From Betaproteobacteria bacterium (lineage in GTDB: Bacteria; Pseudomonadota; Gammaproteobacteria; Burkholderiales; Casimicrobiaceae), in NCBI GenBank assembly GCA_027492485.1, contig JAPUER010000079.1:26226-71326 (forward strand): a DNA stretch of 45,101 nucleotides. The letters run 5' to 3'. Of the stretch, positions 1-9,632 are shown piece after piece. A program made the position numbers and the translations under genes. Every line of letters begins with the position of its first letter. Within the stretch, counting starts at the first letter, position 1. The notes under the pieces were generated by a model that was not told the DNA's origin, did not search any database, and saw nothing but the letters and a program-made list of their open reading frames with translations.

Positions 1-100
1 TGTTACACAATAAAAATTGCCACCCTTTGCGCTTTGTCGGGGCGGCGGGCCGCCCCCGTGGCCATGTTGGGGGCCACGCCTTGGTCGCGGCAAGCCGCTC
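1..100. terminator. hairpins downstream of phnW
   Basis: The 100 bases beyond the phnW stop hold no gene. Two inverted repeats are visible: a GC-rich 7-bp stem at 40-46 pairing with 49-55, and a 6-bp stem at 58-63 pairing with 72-77. They could form a transcript end for the leftward phnSTVW operon, but there is no clear T-run, so terminator function is inferred. Confidence 0.3.
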
Positions 101-105
101 CTACA
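83..105. repeat. REP-type palindrome half overlapping the phnW stop codon
   Basis: These 23 bases (ggtcgcggcaagccgctcct followed by aca) are identical to the reverse complement of the left arm of the full REP element at 41159-41181. Only one arm is present. The phnW stop codon (TAG on the minus strand, 103-101) lies inside the element, so the repeat may supply the 3' end of the gene. Confidence 0.7.
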
Positions 106-1225
106 ACAACGTCGCCGGTTTACCGGTCGCAATGCCAAGTTCTTTGAGCGCGAGCGCAACCGCATGCACTGCCTGTTCGATCTCGACCGGCGTAATCGCG
201 CCGATGCAGCCGACGCGGAAGGTTTCGACCTGCGTCAGTTTGCCGGGATAGAGGATGAAGCCGCGCTCCTTCGCCGCGTCGTAAAAGCGCTTGAAGTCGT
301 AGTTCGGATGCGCCGGAGCATGAAAGGTGACGATGATCGGGGCCTGTACCGCCGGATCGAGAAACGGCTTGAACCCCAGCGCCTGCATGCCGCTCACCAG
401 CGCCTCGTAGTTGCGGGTGTAGCGAGCGAGACGTGCCGGTTGACCGCCTTCCGCCTCGAACTGTGCGATCGCTTCCGCCAGCGCCACGACCACATGAGTC
501 GGCGGTGTGAATCGCCACTGGCCCGTCTTCTCCATGTAGACGTATTGATCATGCAGGTCCATCGCCAGCGACTGGCTCTGCCCGGCACAACCGTCGAGAA
601 TCGCCCGCCGGATGAACACAAAGCCCATCCCCGGTACGCCTTCCAGGCACTTGCCGCTGGCCGCCACGAGCGCATCGAAGCGCACTTTTCGGGCGTCGAT
701 CTCGAGGGCGGCAAAGGAGCTCATGGCGTCGACGATCAGCCCCTTGCCGAACTCTGCGCACACATCTGCCACTGCCGGCAGGGGATTGAGCACACCGGCG
801 CCGGTCTCGCAGTGGATCAGCATCACGTGGGTGATGCTCGGGTCGGCAGCGAGTTTGTCGCGCAACGCCGATGGCGACACCGCTTCGTGATCGGCAAACG
901 GCATCACCGTGCAACGACGATCCATCATGGTGGTCAGCTTCGCCGCCCGTTTGCAATAGGCGCCGTTGTCGAGCACGAGCACGTGACCGCTACGCGGCAC
1001 CACGGTCGCAACTGCCGCTTCGACGCTGAAGGTGCCGCTTCCCTGCAGCGGCACCACCACGTGCGATTGCTCGCCATGCACGATGGAGAGCAGGCTGGCG
1101 CGCACGCGCGCCGTGACGGCATTGAACTCGGTATCCCACGACCCCCAGTCGCGCAGCATCGCGAGCTTAGTTTGCAGCGAGGTAGTGAGCGGGCCGGGGG
1201 TCAGGAGGATGCGGTCGTGGGACAT
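101..1225 (-). CDS. phnW: 2-aminoethylphosphonate--pyruvate transaminase
   Basis: A PLP-dependent fold-type I aminotransferase of 374 residues, the usual PhnW length. It transfers the amino group of 2-aminoethylphosphonate to pyruvate, giving phosphonoacetaldehyde and alanine in the cytoplasm. The N-terminal LLTPGPLTT motif, the [10 protein letters not shown] segment near residue 61 and the PLP lysine in AASGKCLEG (K192) are the family signatures. It is the last gene of the leftward phnS-phnT-phnV-phnW operon, 10 bp after phnV. The product feeds phnY and phnA, encoded on the divergent strand. The start at 1225 gives the expected N-terminus. The stop codon lies within a REP-like sequence. Confidence 0.95.
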   Translation of the reverse strand: MSHDRILLTPGPLTTSLQTKLAMLRDWGSWDTEFNAVTARVRASLLSIVHGEQSHVVVPLQGSGTFSVEAAVATVVPRSGHVLVLDNGAYCKRAAKLTTMMDRRCTVMPFADHEAVSPSALRDKLAADPSITHVMLIHCETGAGVLNPLPAVADVCAEFGKGLIVDAMSSFAALEIDARKVRFDALVAASGKCLEGVPGMGFVFIRRAILDGCAGQSQSLAMDLHDQYVYMEKTGQWRFTPPTHVVVALAEAIAQFEAEGGQPARLARYTRNYEALVSGMQALGFKPFLDPAVQAPIIVTFHAPAHPNYDFKRFYDAAKERGFILYPGKLTQVETFRVGCIGAITPVEIEQAVHAVALALKELGIATGKPATLL

Positions 1226-1235
1226 GGTTGACTAC

Positions 1236-2975
1236 CTATCGATTGCCTCGCCAGGCCTGCGTTCGCCGGTCGACCCAGCGGGCGAGCAACATGAAGACGC
1301 CGGTGGAGATGGCGGAAATGGCAGCGATCATCACCGCCATCGCAGCCGCGGCGCCGATCTCGCCCGCCTCGTCGAGATTGAGGATGGCGATCGAGGCGAC
1401 CTTGGTATCCGGCGAATAAAGGAAGACGACGGCGGAGATGGTGGTCATCGCGTTCACGAAGAAGTAGCGCGCGATGTCCACTAGTGCCGGCGTACAGATC
1501 GGTAGCGTCACGCGCCAGAAGGTGCGATACCACGGCACTTTGAGCGATGCGCTGACGGCCTCGAACTCGCTATCCAGCGACTTCAGCGCGGTTACCGCCG
1601 TCAGGTGTCCCGTCGTGTAGAAGTGGATGATGGTGCAGAGCGTCAGCAGCGCCATGCTCTGGTAGAGCCCATGCAGCGGATTGCCCGGCGCGTTGAAAAA
1701 GAAGATGTAGCCGAGACCGAGCACGAGGCCCGGCACTGCCATCGGCAGCATCGCCAGCATGCGCACCGGTGCGCGAAGCGCCGGTGCCCCCTTGGTTTTT
1801 TCGACCAGATAGGCGCCAAAGAACACCAGCAAGGTGCCGAAGAAGGCCGTTCCCCCGGCCATCTTGAGACTGTTGATGAAGCCTTCACCGACTTCGCCAT
1901 CGACCAGCCCGAGCACATAGTGGCGAAGACTCGGGGTGAGGTTGTACGGCCAGAAACTCGCGAACGATGCAAAGAAGGCCATGCCGAGCATGGCCAGCAT
2001 CAACAGCGCGACGAGGGTGCAGCACGCCAGCATCAGGCGGTCGAAACCCCGGCTCCGGGTCGGCTTGTAAGGCACCGCACGCGCCGTCAGCATGGCGGTC
2101 TGGCGGCGGCTGACATAGCTGTCGACGGCGAACGTGAACACGGCCGGCAGCAGCAGCAGCAACGCGACGACCGAGCCTTTTGCAAAATCCTGCTGACCGA
2201 TGACGAGTTTGAAAACATCGGTGGCGAGCACGTTGAAGTTGCCGCCAATAACCTTTGGAATGCCGAAGTCCGTCATCACCAGCGTAAAGGTCACCAGCGC
2301 CGCCGATAGCAGTCCGTATTTCGCGCCGGGCAAAGTGATGGTGAAGAATTTGCGTGCCCTGCCGGTGCCCATCGCCGCCGCTGCTTCGTAAAGGCGCGCG
2401 TCGGCAAGGCTGAGTGCGGTAATCAGGATCATCAAGGCATGCGGAAACACCGCAAAGCATTCCGCCAGTACGATACCGGGTGCGCCGTAGATCTGGCTGA
2501 TGCCGAGCGCCTGCATGAAGCCCTTGGCAACGCCCTGATTGCCGAACCAGTAGATCAACGAAATGGCGGACAGCAGCGATGGCGCGAGCAGCGGAATCAA
2601 ACTGATGCCGCGGAACAACGGCTTCCACGGCATGCACGATCGCGTCAGGCCATAGGCAAACAGGAACGCGATTGGCAGCGTAATGACCGTCACCAGCAAT
2701 GAGACCCAGACGCTGTTCCACAAGCTCGACAACAGAGCCGGTGTCTGCGCGTAGGCGATGAAATTGCCGAGACCGACGAACTCGCGATTCTTTCCCTCGA
2801 ACGCCTGCATCAGGATGGCCAGCAGCGGCGCGGCAAGAAATGCCAGCAGCACCAGCGCGATCAGCGCCAGCCAAACGTGGGCGAGGCGATCGGTCCAGTG
2901 CACGCGCTGGCTGACTGCCGTGGTGGCGGCGAGGCCGGTGGCTTGCACCGGCGCGACGGCGTCGACGGCAGCCAT
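1236..2975 (-). CDS. phnV: 2-aminoethylphosphonate ABC transporter permease (fused double permease)
   Basis: A 579-residue inner-membrane permease made of two six-helix halves, as in iron(III)-type FbpB permeases. Each half carries an EAA-loop signature for contact with the ATPase: EAAAAMGTGRARKFF in the first half and EFEAVSASLKVPWYRTFW in the second. It forms the channel of the AEP importer with PhnS (binding protein) and PhnT (ATPase). It starts one base after the phnT stop, so translation is probably coupled. The single-chain form is the type found in Burkholderia-like phn operons, in place of separate PhnU and PhnV. The gene name follows that usage and is inferred from context. Confidence 0.88.
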   Translation of the reverse strand: MAAVDAVAPVQATGLAATTAVSQRVHWTDRLAHVWLALIALVLLAFLAAPLLAILMQAFEGKNREFVGLGNFIAYAQTPALLSSLWNSVWVSLLVTVITLPIAFLFAYGLTRSCMPWKPLFRGISLIPLLAPSLLSAISLIYWFGNQGVAKGFMQALGISQIYGAPGIVLAECFAVFPHALMILITALSLADARLYEAAAAMGTGRARKFFTITLPGAKYGLLSAALVTFTLVMTDFGIPKVIGGNFNVLATDVFKLVIGQQDFAKGSVVALLLLLPAVFTFAVDSYVSRRQTAMLTARAVPYKPTRSRGFDRLMLACCTLVALLMLAMLGMAFFASFASFWPYNLTPSLRHYVLGLVDGEVGEGFINSLKMAGGTAFFGTLLVFFGAYLVEKTKGAPALRAPVRMLAMLPMAVPGLVLGLGYIFFFNAPGNPLHGLYQSMALLTLCTIIHFYTTGHLTAVTALKSLDSEFEAVSASLKVPWYRTFWRVTLPICTPALVDIARYFFVNAMTTISAVVFLYSPDTKVASIAILNLDEAGEIGAAAAMAVMIAAISAISTGVFMLLARWVDRRTQAWRGNR

Positions 2976-2976
2976 G

Positions 2977-4077
2977 TCAGAACACGCGCAACCGCTCGGG
3001 CAGGAGCTTGAGGCGCAATGCCGATCCGGCAGCGAGCGCCTGTTCGGTGAGGAAATTGAGCGACAGGTACACGGTCAGCCGGTGCGGTGCAATGGCGTCG
3101 CTGGCGACGTGGACATGACAGAAAGAGCCCAGGAACTCGATTTTCTCGATGATCGAATCGAACACACAGGGATCGTCTGCTGCAAAGCCCGGCGCGCCGC
3201 CACCTATCGGGCGTGCCAGCACGTCTTCCGGTCGCAGGTAGACCTTCACTTCGCCGGCCCTGGCGGCGCGCGTCGAGGCATCCGTGCGTAGCCGGAACTG
3301 GCCGACGCTCAACTCGCCGTCGTCGATGCGGCCGGGCAGCACATTGACCTTGCCGACAAAGTCGGCCACGAACGGTGTGCTGGGCTCGCGATATACCGTG
3401 ATGGCGTCGCCCACCTGTTCGATGACACCATGATTCATCACCACGATGCGATCGGCCACCGTGAGCGCTTCTTCCTGATCGTGCGTCACCATGATCGTGG
3501 TCACGCCGACCTTCTGCTGCAATGCCCGGATTTCCTGCCGCAGACGAACGCGTTCCAGCGCGTCGAGCGCCGACAGCGGTTCGTCAAGCAGCAACAGGCC
3601 GGGCGACGTTGCCAGCGCGCGGGCCAGCGCGACGCGTTGCTGCTGGCCACCGGAGAGCTGGCCGGGGAATTTGTGCCCGCTGCCCGGCAGTCCGACCAGC
3701 TTGAGCAGTTCTTCGACGCGGCGGTGCACGCCGGCGCGGGGTGTTTTCCGGTTCACCAAACCGTATGCCACGTTGTCGGCAACGGTCAGATTCGGGAACA
3801 ACGCGTAACTTTGAAAGACGATGCCGTAGTCGCGCTCGGCAGGTGGGGCGGCCGTAATGTCGCGACCGCCTTGCCGGATCGTGCCCGCAGAGGGGGTTTC
3901 CAGCCCTGCAATGATGCGCAGCAGCGTGGTCTTGCCACAGCCCGACGGGCCGAGAAAGCAGACGAACTCACCCTGGGCGATATCCAGATCGATGCCCTTG
4001 AGGGCGGTGAACGAGCCGAACTCCTTGCGGATTCCGGTGAGGCTGAGATAGCTGGGGGCGGCGTTCTGTTCAGGCAT
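2977..4077 (-). CDS. phnT: 2-aminoethylphosphonate ABC transporter ATP-binding protein
   Basis: A 366-residue ABC ATPase. Visible motifs are Walker A GPSGCGKTT (about residues 43-51), Q-loop glutamine near 89, signature LSGGQQQR (141-148), Walker B LLLLDEP (161-167) and the H-loop in MVTHDQEEA. The C-terminal roughly 120 residues form a TOBE-like regulatory region, as in PotA/FbpC-type importers. It energises uptake of AEP through the adjacent permease. A 90-bp gap with a strong hairpin separates it from phnS upstream. Family assignment is certain; AEP specificity rests on the operon. Confidence 0.9.
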   Translation of the reverse strand: MPEQNAAPSYLSLTGIRKEFGSFTALKGIDLDIAQGEFVCFLGPSGCGKTTLLRIIAGLETPSAGTIRQGGRDITAAPPAERDYGIVFQSYALFPNLTVADNVAYGLVNRKTPRAGVHRRVEELLKLVGLPGSGHKFPGQLSGGQQQRVALARALATSPGLLLLDEPLSALDALERVRLRQEIRALQQKVGVTTIMVTHDQEEALTVADRIVVMNHGVIEQVGDAITVYREPSTPFVADFVGKVNVLPGRIDDGELSVGQFRLRTDASTRAARAGEVKVYLRPEDVLARPIGGGAPGFAADDPCVFDSIIEKIEFLGSFCHVHVASDAIAPHRLTVYLSLNFLTEQALAAGSALRLKLLPERLRVF

Positions 4078-4101
4078 GGGCGCTGCGGAGCAGGAAGCGC
4101 G

Positions 4102-4131
4102 CCACGCAGTCGCAGGCGAGCGACTGCGTGG
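4102..4131. promoter_or_regulatory. hairpin between phnS and phnT
   Basis: A perfect 11-bp inverted repeat: ccacgcagtcg (4102-4112) and cgactgcgtgg (4121-4131) with an 8-base loop. It lies in the phnS-phnT gap, in the transcribed strand direction of the operon. It has no T-run. In ABC operons, stem-loops after the binding-protein gene often stabilise its mRNA or cut read-through so that the binding protein is made in excess. That role is inferred here. Confidence 0.6.
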
Positions 4132-4167
4132 TCAGACGGGTGGAGAAAGTACGGGCTATGCCGCCGG

Positions 4168-5214
4168 TTAGCGCTTCTCGGTCTTCGCGTCGTAGCGCTT
4201 GGTCCACTCGGCAAGAATGCGTTCGCGATTTTCCGCCGCCCATGCAAAGTCCATCTTCACCAGGCGCGATTCGTAGTCTGCAGGGACATTCGGCAGAGCC
4301 GGCGCCATGCCGGGTACCGCGGTGATCGCGAAGTTCTTGCCATAGAGCGCCATCGCGTCCTTGCTCGACGCCCAGTCGGCGAGTTTCTTTGCCGCGTCTA
4401 GCTTTTTGGTGCCCTTGTGGATGCCAAACGCCTCCAGATCCCATCCCAGGCCCTCTTTCGGGAATACCAGGTCGATCGGGCCACCCTGGGCCTTGATCCG
4501 GTTGGCGCGGTACTCAAACGCGATGCCGACCACGAACTCGCCGGCGCCAGCCATGACGCAAGGCTTGGACCCGGAGTGGGTGTACTGGGCGATATTTTCG
4601 TGCAGGCCGTTCATGAACTGCCAGCCGCCACCTTTGCCCGCATCGTCACCAAACAGCGTGAGCCACGCGGTGACGTCGAAGAAGCCGGTGCCGCTGGATG
4701 CCGGGTTGGGCATCACAATCTGGCCCTTGTAGGCCGGCTTGGTCAGGTCTTTCCAGGTTTCCGGCTTCGGGATGTTCTTCTTCGCCGCTTCGACCGTGTT
4801 GAAGCAGACGGTGGCGCCCCACACGTCCATGCCGAACCAGGCCGGCGGCGACTTCTTGTCCTTGTACTGCGGCAGGATCGCTGCAAGGCCGGCGGGCGCG
4901 TAGGGCTCCAGCATGCCCTGTTTATCGAGCAGCGCGAGGCTCGACGCCGCAACGCCCATCACGACGTCGGCGACCGGACTGGCCTTTTCGGCGATCAGCT
5001 TGGCGGTGATGACGCCGGTCGAATCCCGCACCCATTTGATTTCAATGTCCGGATACGCCTTGTAGAAACCTTGCTCATAGGCTTTGAGCTGATCGGTTTC
5101 CAGCGCGGTGTACACCGTCAGCTGGGTCTTCTGGGCGTGGCTGAGAGAAACGAACGAGGTGAACAGAGTGACCGCGGCAACGGCACCCAGACGGCACAAA
5201 TCAGACAAGCGCAT
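4168..5214 (-). CDS. phnS: 2-aminoethylphosphonate ABC transporter substrate-binding protein
   Basis: A 348-residue periplasmic binding protein of the AfuA/FbpA-like class. The N-terminus is a Sec signal peptide with a hydrophobic core near residues 10-24 and probable cleavage after SHA (about residue 27). The mature protein begins with the LTVYTALETDQ strand typical of the fold. It captures AEP and delivers it to PhnV/PhnT. It is the first gene of the leftward operon, and its promoter must lie in the 292-bp divergent region shared with phnR. The ligand is inferred from phnW downstream and from the PhnS family in Burkholderia-like operons. Confidence 0.88.
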   Translation of the reverse strand: MRLSDLCRLGAVAAVTLFTSFVSLSHAQKTQLTVYTALETDQLKAYEQGFYKAYPDIEIKWVRDSTGVITAKLIAEKASPVADVVMGVAASSLALLDKQGMLEPYAPAGLAAILPQYKDKKSPPAWFGMDVWGATVCFNTVEAAKKNIPKPETWKDLTKPAYKGQIVMPNPASSGTGFFDVTAWLTLFGDDAGKGGGWQFMNGLHENIAQYTHSGSKPCVMAGAGEFVVGIAFEYRANRIKAQGGPIDLVFPKEGLGWDLEAFGIHKGTKKLDAAKKLADWASSKDAMALYGKNFAITAVPGMAPALPNVPADYESRLVKMDFAWAAENRERILAEWTKRYDAKTEKR

Positions 5215-5506
5215 ATCGCGACTCCTTTACAAAACCTGCAATGGTGTGTCCAGTCCATGACAACGCTGTGACGGACGGGACAGGACTCGTGTCCTCTTGT
5301 GTGCCGCATCCGGTAGCCGGGTTCCGTTTGCGGGCGGCAAGTTGCCATTCCACAAATGACGCCCCCTCGCGCCGTCGTTGTCAGCTTTTAGACCCGCGGC
5401 CGATTCTTTGTCAATTGTTTTTTGCAGATTGTTGACAATCTGGGATTTGTTGAGTCAAATGCTGCCATGCCTGACCGCCCCGCATCTCCGCGCATTTCCT
5501 CGACCC
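5215..5506. promoter_or_regulatory. divergent phnS / phnR control region
   Basis: This 292-bp gap separates the leftward phnSTVW operon from the rightward phnR-phnA-phnY set, so it must hold both promoters. The half nearest phnR (about 5400-5460) is clearly AT-richer than the genes around it and carries the operator-like palindrome listed separately. No clear leftward promoter could be picked by eye. Confidence 0.55.
5408..5460 (+). promoter_or_regulatory. probable PhnR operator overlapping a promoter
   Basis: A perfect 7-bp inverted repeat, agattgt-tg-acaatct, spans 5426-5441. Its core fits the TNGT-N(0-3)-ACNA consensus of GntR-family FadR/FCD regulators. An extra half-site, ttgtcaa, lies at 5408-5414. 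The palindrome contains a perfect -35 hexamer TTGACA (5432-5437) with a weak -10 candidate near 5454-5460. A transcript from there would begin about 40 bases before the chosen phnR start. Regulator binding at this site would block the promoter, which suggests autoregulation. Confidence 0.55.
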
Positions 5507-6286
5507 ATGACGCTCAACGCTGAACCGGCGCCGGTATTGCCGCCAACGGCCGCGGCGCTGACCGGGGATTCGCTGGCAACCATTGCGCTGCTGCAGACCA
5601 GTTCGCTCACCATGCTGGTGCAGCAGGACATCGAGCGCGCCATCCTGGCTGGCGAGTACGCGCCCGGCAGCAAGCTCGTCGAAGCCACGCTGGCCGAGAA
5701 GATGGGCGTTTCACGCGGGCCGGTGCGCGAGGCTTTTCGCATGCTGGAAGAAGCGGGACTGGTACGCACCGAAAAAAATCGCGGCGTCTTCGTCCGCGAC
5801 ATTCCGATCGATGAAGCCATCGAGATTTTCGATCTTCGTGCCGCGATGGATGAACTGGTCGGTCGCCAGCTTGCAAAGAGCATTACCGCCGCACAGCAGA
5901 AAGAGATCAAGGCGCTGGTCGATGCCATGGAGCGTGCCGTGAAGACCGACGACACGCGCACCTATCACCTGCTCAATTTGAAGTTTCACGATCGGCTGGT
6001 CGAGATGGTGGGCAATCGCAAGCTCACGGCGATCTACCGCAAACTGATCAAGGAGCTGGCGCTGTTCCGGCGCTTGAATCTTGCGGATGGCTGGTTGATG
6101 CCGATTTCGGCGGGCGAGCACCGGCAGATTCTCAAGGCCATCGCTTCCGGCGATGCCGAGGCGGCCGGTCGCGCGATGTTCGATCACGTCATGGAAAGCA
6201 AGGAGCGCACGATCGCCAACGATCTGCGCCGGCAAAGTCGGGCCGCGACAGACGCGGCGCGTAGCAAGGAAAGCAAGGCGGCATAG
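5507..6286 (+). CDS. phnR: phosphonate-utilisation GntR-family transcriptional regulator
   Basis: A GntR/FCD-family regulator, about 259 residues from the chosen start. The N-terminal winged helix-turn-helix is recognisable (ERAILAGEYAPGSKLVEATL, then the VSRGPVREAFRMLEEAGLV recognition region). The C-terminal all-helical FCD effector domain follows, with a DLRAAMDEL segment. It resembles the Burkholderia-type phosphonate-associated regulator. The frame is open from 5378 and has other ATGs at 5378 and 5459. The start at 5507 is preferred because a promoter and operator-like palindrome lie at 5426-5460. It probably responds to AEP or a breakdown product. It lies 12 bp before phnA. Confidence 0.85.
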   Translation: MTLNAEPAPVLPPTAAALTGDSLATIALLQTSSLTMLVQQDIERAILAGEYAPGSKLVEATLAEKMGVSRGPVREAFRMLEEAGLVRTEKNRGVFVRDIPIDEAIEIFDLRAAMDELVGRQLAKSITAAQQKEIKALVDAMERAVKTDDTRTYHLLNLKFHDRLVEMVGNRKLTAIYRKLIKELALFRRLNLADGWLMPISAGEHRQILKAIASGDAEAAGRAMFDHVMESKERTIANDLRRQSRAATDAARSKESKAA

Positions 6287-7540
<1,254 letters not shown>

Positions 7541-7588
7541 TCCCGGTCAGATCGCGATCCACCAGCCACCCGGCGTGCAAAGCAAGTC

Positions 7589-9046
7589 ATGAGCATTCAG
7601 CAGTTCATTCTCGACCATCATCTCAACGCCATGCGCATCAACGGCAAGCACGTCGGCGCCGACCGCAGCGACCGCGCGATCGCCGTGCACAACCCGTATT
7701 CCGCGCAGGTCATCGGGACAGTACCCAAGGCAACGCTCGACGAGGTGCGCGAGGCTTATCGCATCGGCCACGGCTACAAGTCGACCCTGACCCGATACGA
7801 GCGTGCGGCGATTCTCAATCGCGCCGCCGCCATTGCCAACCGTCGCAAGGACGAGGTTGCCGCGCTGATCTCGGCCGAGGCAGGGCTATGCATGAAGGAC
7901 GCGCTTTACGAGGCCGGGCGTGTCAGCGATGTCTTCCTGTTTGGCGCCAACGAGGTGCTCAAGGACGACGGACAGGTTTTCAGTTGCGATCTGACCCACC
8001 ACGGCAAGAAGCGGCGCGTCTACACGCAGCGGGCGCCGCTGCTCGGTGTCATTACCGCGATCACGCCGTTCAACCACCCGATGAATCAGGTGGCGCACAA
8101 GGTGGTGCCGAGCGTGGCCACCAACAACCGCATGGTGTTGAAACCGTCGGAGAAAGTGCCGTTTTCGGCCATCCTGCTTGCTGACTTTCTCTATGAAGCC
8201 GGCCTGCCGCCGGAAATGCTGTCGGTCGTTACTGGCGATCCGCGCGAGATTGCCGACGAACTGCTGACCAACGAACACGTCGACCTGATTACCTTCACGG
8301 GTGGCGTGGCAATCGGCAAGTACATCGCCAACAAGGCCGGATATCGCCGAATGGTGCTCGAACTGGGCGGCAATGATCCGATCATCGTGATGGAAGATGC
8401 CGACATCGACGAAGCGTCTACCCTTGCAGTGCAGGGCTCGTACAAGAACAGCGGCCAGCGCTGCACGGCGATCAAGCGCATGCTGGTGCACGAGTCCGTC
8501 GCCGATGCTTTCACCGAACAGGTCGTGGCGAAGACGAAGGCATGGTCCTACGGCGACCCGGCCGATCCAAAGCTCGAGATGGGCACCGTGATCGACGAGG
8601 CGGCGGCGCAACTGTTCGAGCGCCGCGTCGATGAGGCCGTTGCGCAAGGCGCGCGCCTGCTGGTGGGCAACGAGCGGCGTGGCGCGCTGTATTCGCCGAC
8701 CGTGATCGACCACGTCGATCCGGCCATGACCGTGGTGCGCGAAGAAACCTTCGGACCGGTGTCGCCGATCATCCGCTTCCGCAATATCGACGAAGCAATC
8801 CGTATCTCCAACGGCACGGCCTACGGGCTGTCGAGTGCCATATGCACCAACCGGTTGGACTACATCACGCGTTTCGTCGGTGAACTGGATGTCGGCACTG
8901 TGAACGTGCGCGAAGTGCCGGGCTATCGGCTGGAGTTGACACCATTCGGCGGCATCAAGGACTCCGGTCTTGGCTACAAGGAAGGTGTGCAGGAAGCGAT
9001 GAAGAGCTTCACCAACGTCAAGACGTACTCGCTGCCCTGGGTATAG
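7589..9046 (+). CDS. phnY: phosphonoacetaldehyde dehydrogenase
   Basis: A 485-residue NAD-dependent aldehyde dehydrogenase. It oxidises phosphonoacetaldehyde, the PhnW product, to phosphonoacetate, the PhnA substrate. The nucleophilic cysteine is in NSGQRCTA (C292) and the general-base glutamate in LELGGNDP (E258). The AITPFNHPMNQVAHK segment is the cofactor-binding region of the family. It lies 48 bp after phnA and 13 bp before the HD-domain gene. This enzyme should not be confused with the unrelated 2-oxoglutarate oxygenase also called PhnY, which works with PhnZ and is absent here. Confidence 0.93.
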   Translation: MSIQQFILDHHLNAMRINGKHVGADRSDRAIAVHNPYSAQVIGTVPKATLDEVREAYRIGHGYKSTLTRYERAAILNRAAAIANRRKDEVAALISAEAGLCMKDALYEAGRVSDVFLFGANEVLKDDGQVFSCDLTHHGKKRRVYTQRAPLLGVITAITPFNHPMNQVAHKVVPSVATNNRMVLKPSEKVPFSAILLADFLYEAGLPPEMLSVVTGDPREIADELLTNEHVDLITFTGGVAIGKYIANKAGYRRMVLELGGNDPIIVMEDADIDEASTLAVQGSYKNSGQRCTAIKRMLVHESVADAFTEQVVAKTKAWSYGDPADPKLEMGTVIDEAAAQLFERRVDEAVAQGARLLVGNERRGALYSPTVIDHVDPAMTVVREETFGPVSPIIRFRNIDEAIRISNGTAYGLSSAICTNRLDYITRFVGELDVGTVNVREVPGYRLELTPFGGIKDSGLGYKEGVQEAMKSFTNVKTYSLPWV

Positions 9047-9059
9047 GGACCGCTTGCAC

Positions 9060-9632
9060 ATGTTGAGCCTCGACGACATTGCCCGCCTGTTCGCCGAGCG
9101 CGGTCATGAGCAGTATTCCGGCGAACCGGTGACGCAGCTCGAACACGCCTTGCAGACGGCCGCTCTGGCCGAATCGGAAGACGCGGACGACGCGCTGGTC
9201 ACGGCATCGCTGCTGCATGACCTTGGGCATCTGCTGCACGACCTCGGCGACACGCCCAGTCTGCGTGGTGTCGACGACGTGCATCAATACCGCGCTCTGC
9301 CGTTTCTGCGCGGATTGTTTGCCGATACCGTCCTCGCGGGTATCAAGCTGCATGTCGATGCCAAGCGCTATCTGTGCGCAATCGACAGCGGCTACTACGC
9401 GGCCCTTTCCGATGACTCGAAGCGCAGTCTCGCGTTGCAAGGCGGTGTGTTCGGCGATGGTCAGGCGGTTGTTTTCATTGCGCAGCCTGGCGCGGCGGAT
9501 GCCGTGCGCCTGCGCCGCTGGGACGACATGGCGAAGGTCGCCGGTCGGCCGACGCCGACGCTCGAACACTTTCTCGTCCGCGCCTGGCGGGTTGCGCACG
9601 CCGCGCCGCCGGGGCTGGCCGCCGGAGGATGA
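9060..9632 (+). CDS. phnZ: PhnZ-type HD-domain mixed-valent di-iron oxygenase
   Basis: About 190 residues from the ATG at 9060 (a TTG at 9054 is the alternative). The HD-domain ligands are in place: H29, H53-D54 (LLHDLGH), H57, H75, H98 and an Asp near 155. The Y19-S-G-E22 motif matches the Tyr24/Glu27 substrate-binding pair that sets PhnZ apart from ordinary HD phosphohydrolases. Known PhnZ enzymes cleave (R)-1-hydroxy-2-aminoethylphosphonate to glycine and phosphate; the related TmpB acts on the N-trimethyl form, giving glycine betaine. The partner hydroxylase is not in this window. The gene overlaps the next by ATGA. The family assignment is strong; the exact substrate is open. Confidence 0.8.
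   Translation: MLSLDDIARLFAERGHEQYSGEPVTQLEHALQTAALAESEDADDALVTASLLHDLGHLLHDLGDTPSLRGVDDVHQYRALPFLRGLFADTVLAGIKLHVDAKRYLCAIDSGYYAALSDDSKRSLALQGGVFGDGQAVVFIAQPGAADAVRLRRWDDMAKVAGRPTPTLEHFLVRAWRVAHAAPPGLAAGG

Noticed and set aside
17-1231. A 404-codon open frame on the plus strand
   Set aside because: It lies antisense to phnW, has no recognisable motif, is rich in His/Arg as expected of a GC-rich shadow frame, and phnW is a clear enzyme.
5378-5506. Longer N-terminus for PhnR
   Set aside because: It would place the operator-like palindrome and promoter inside the coding region, and the extra residues have no family similarity.
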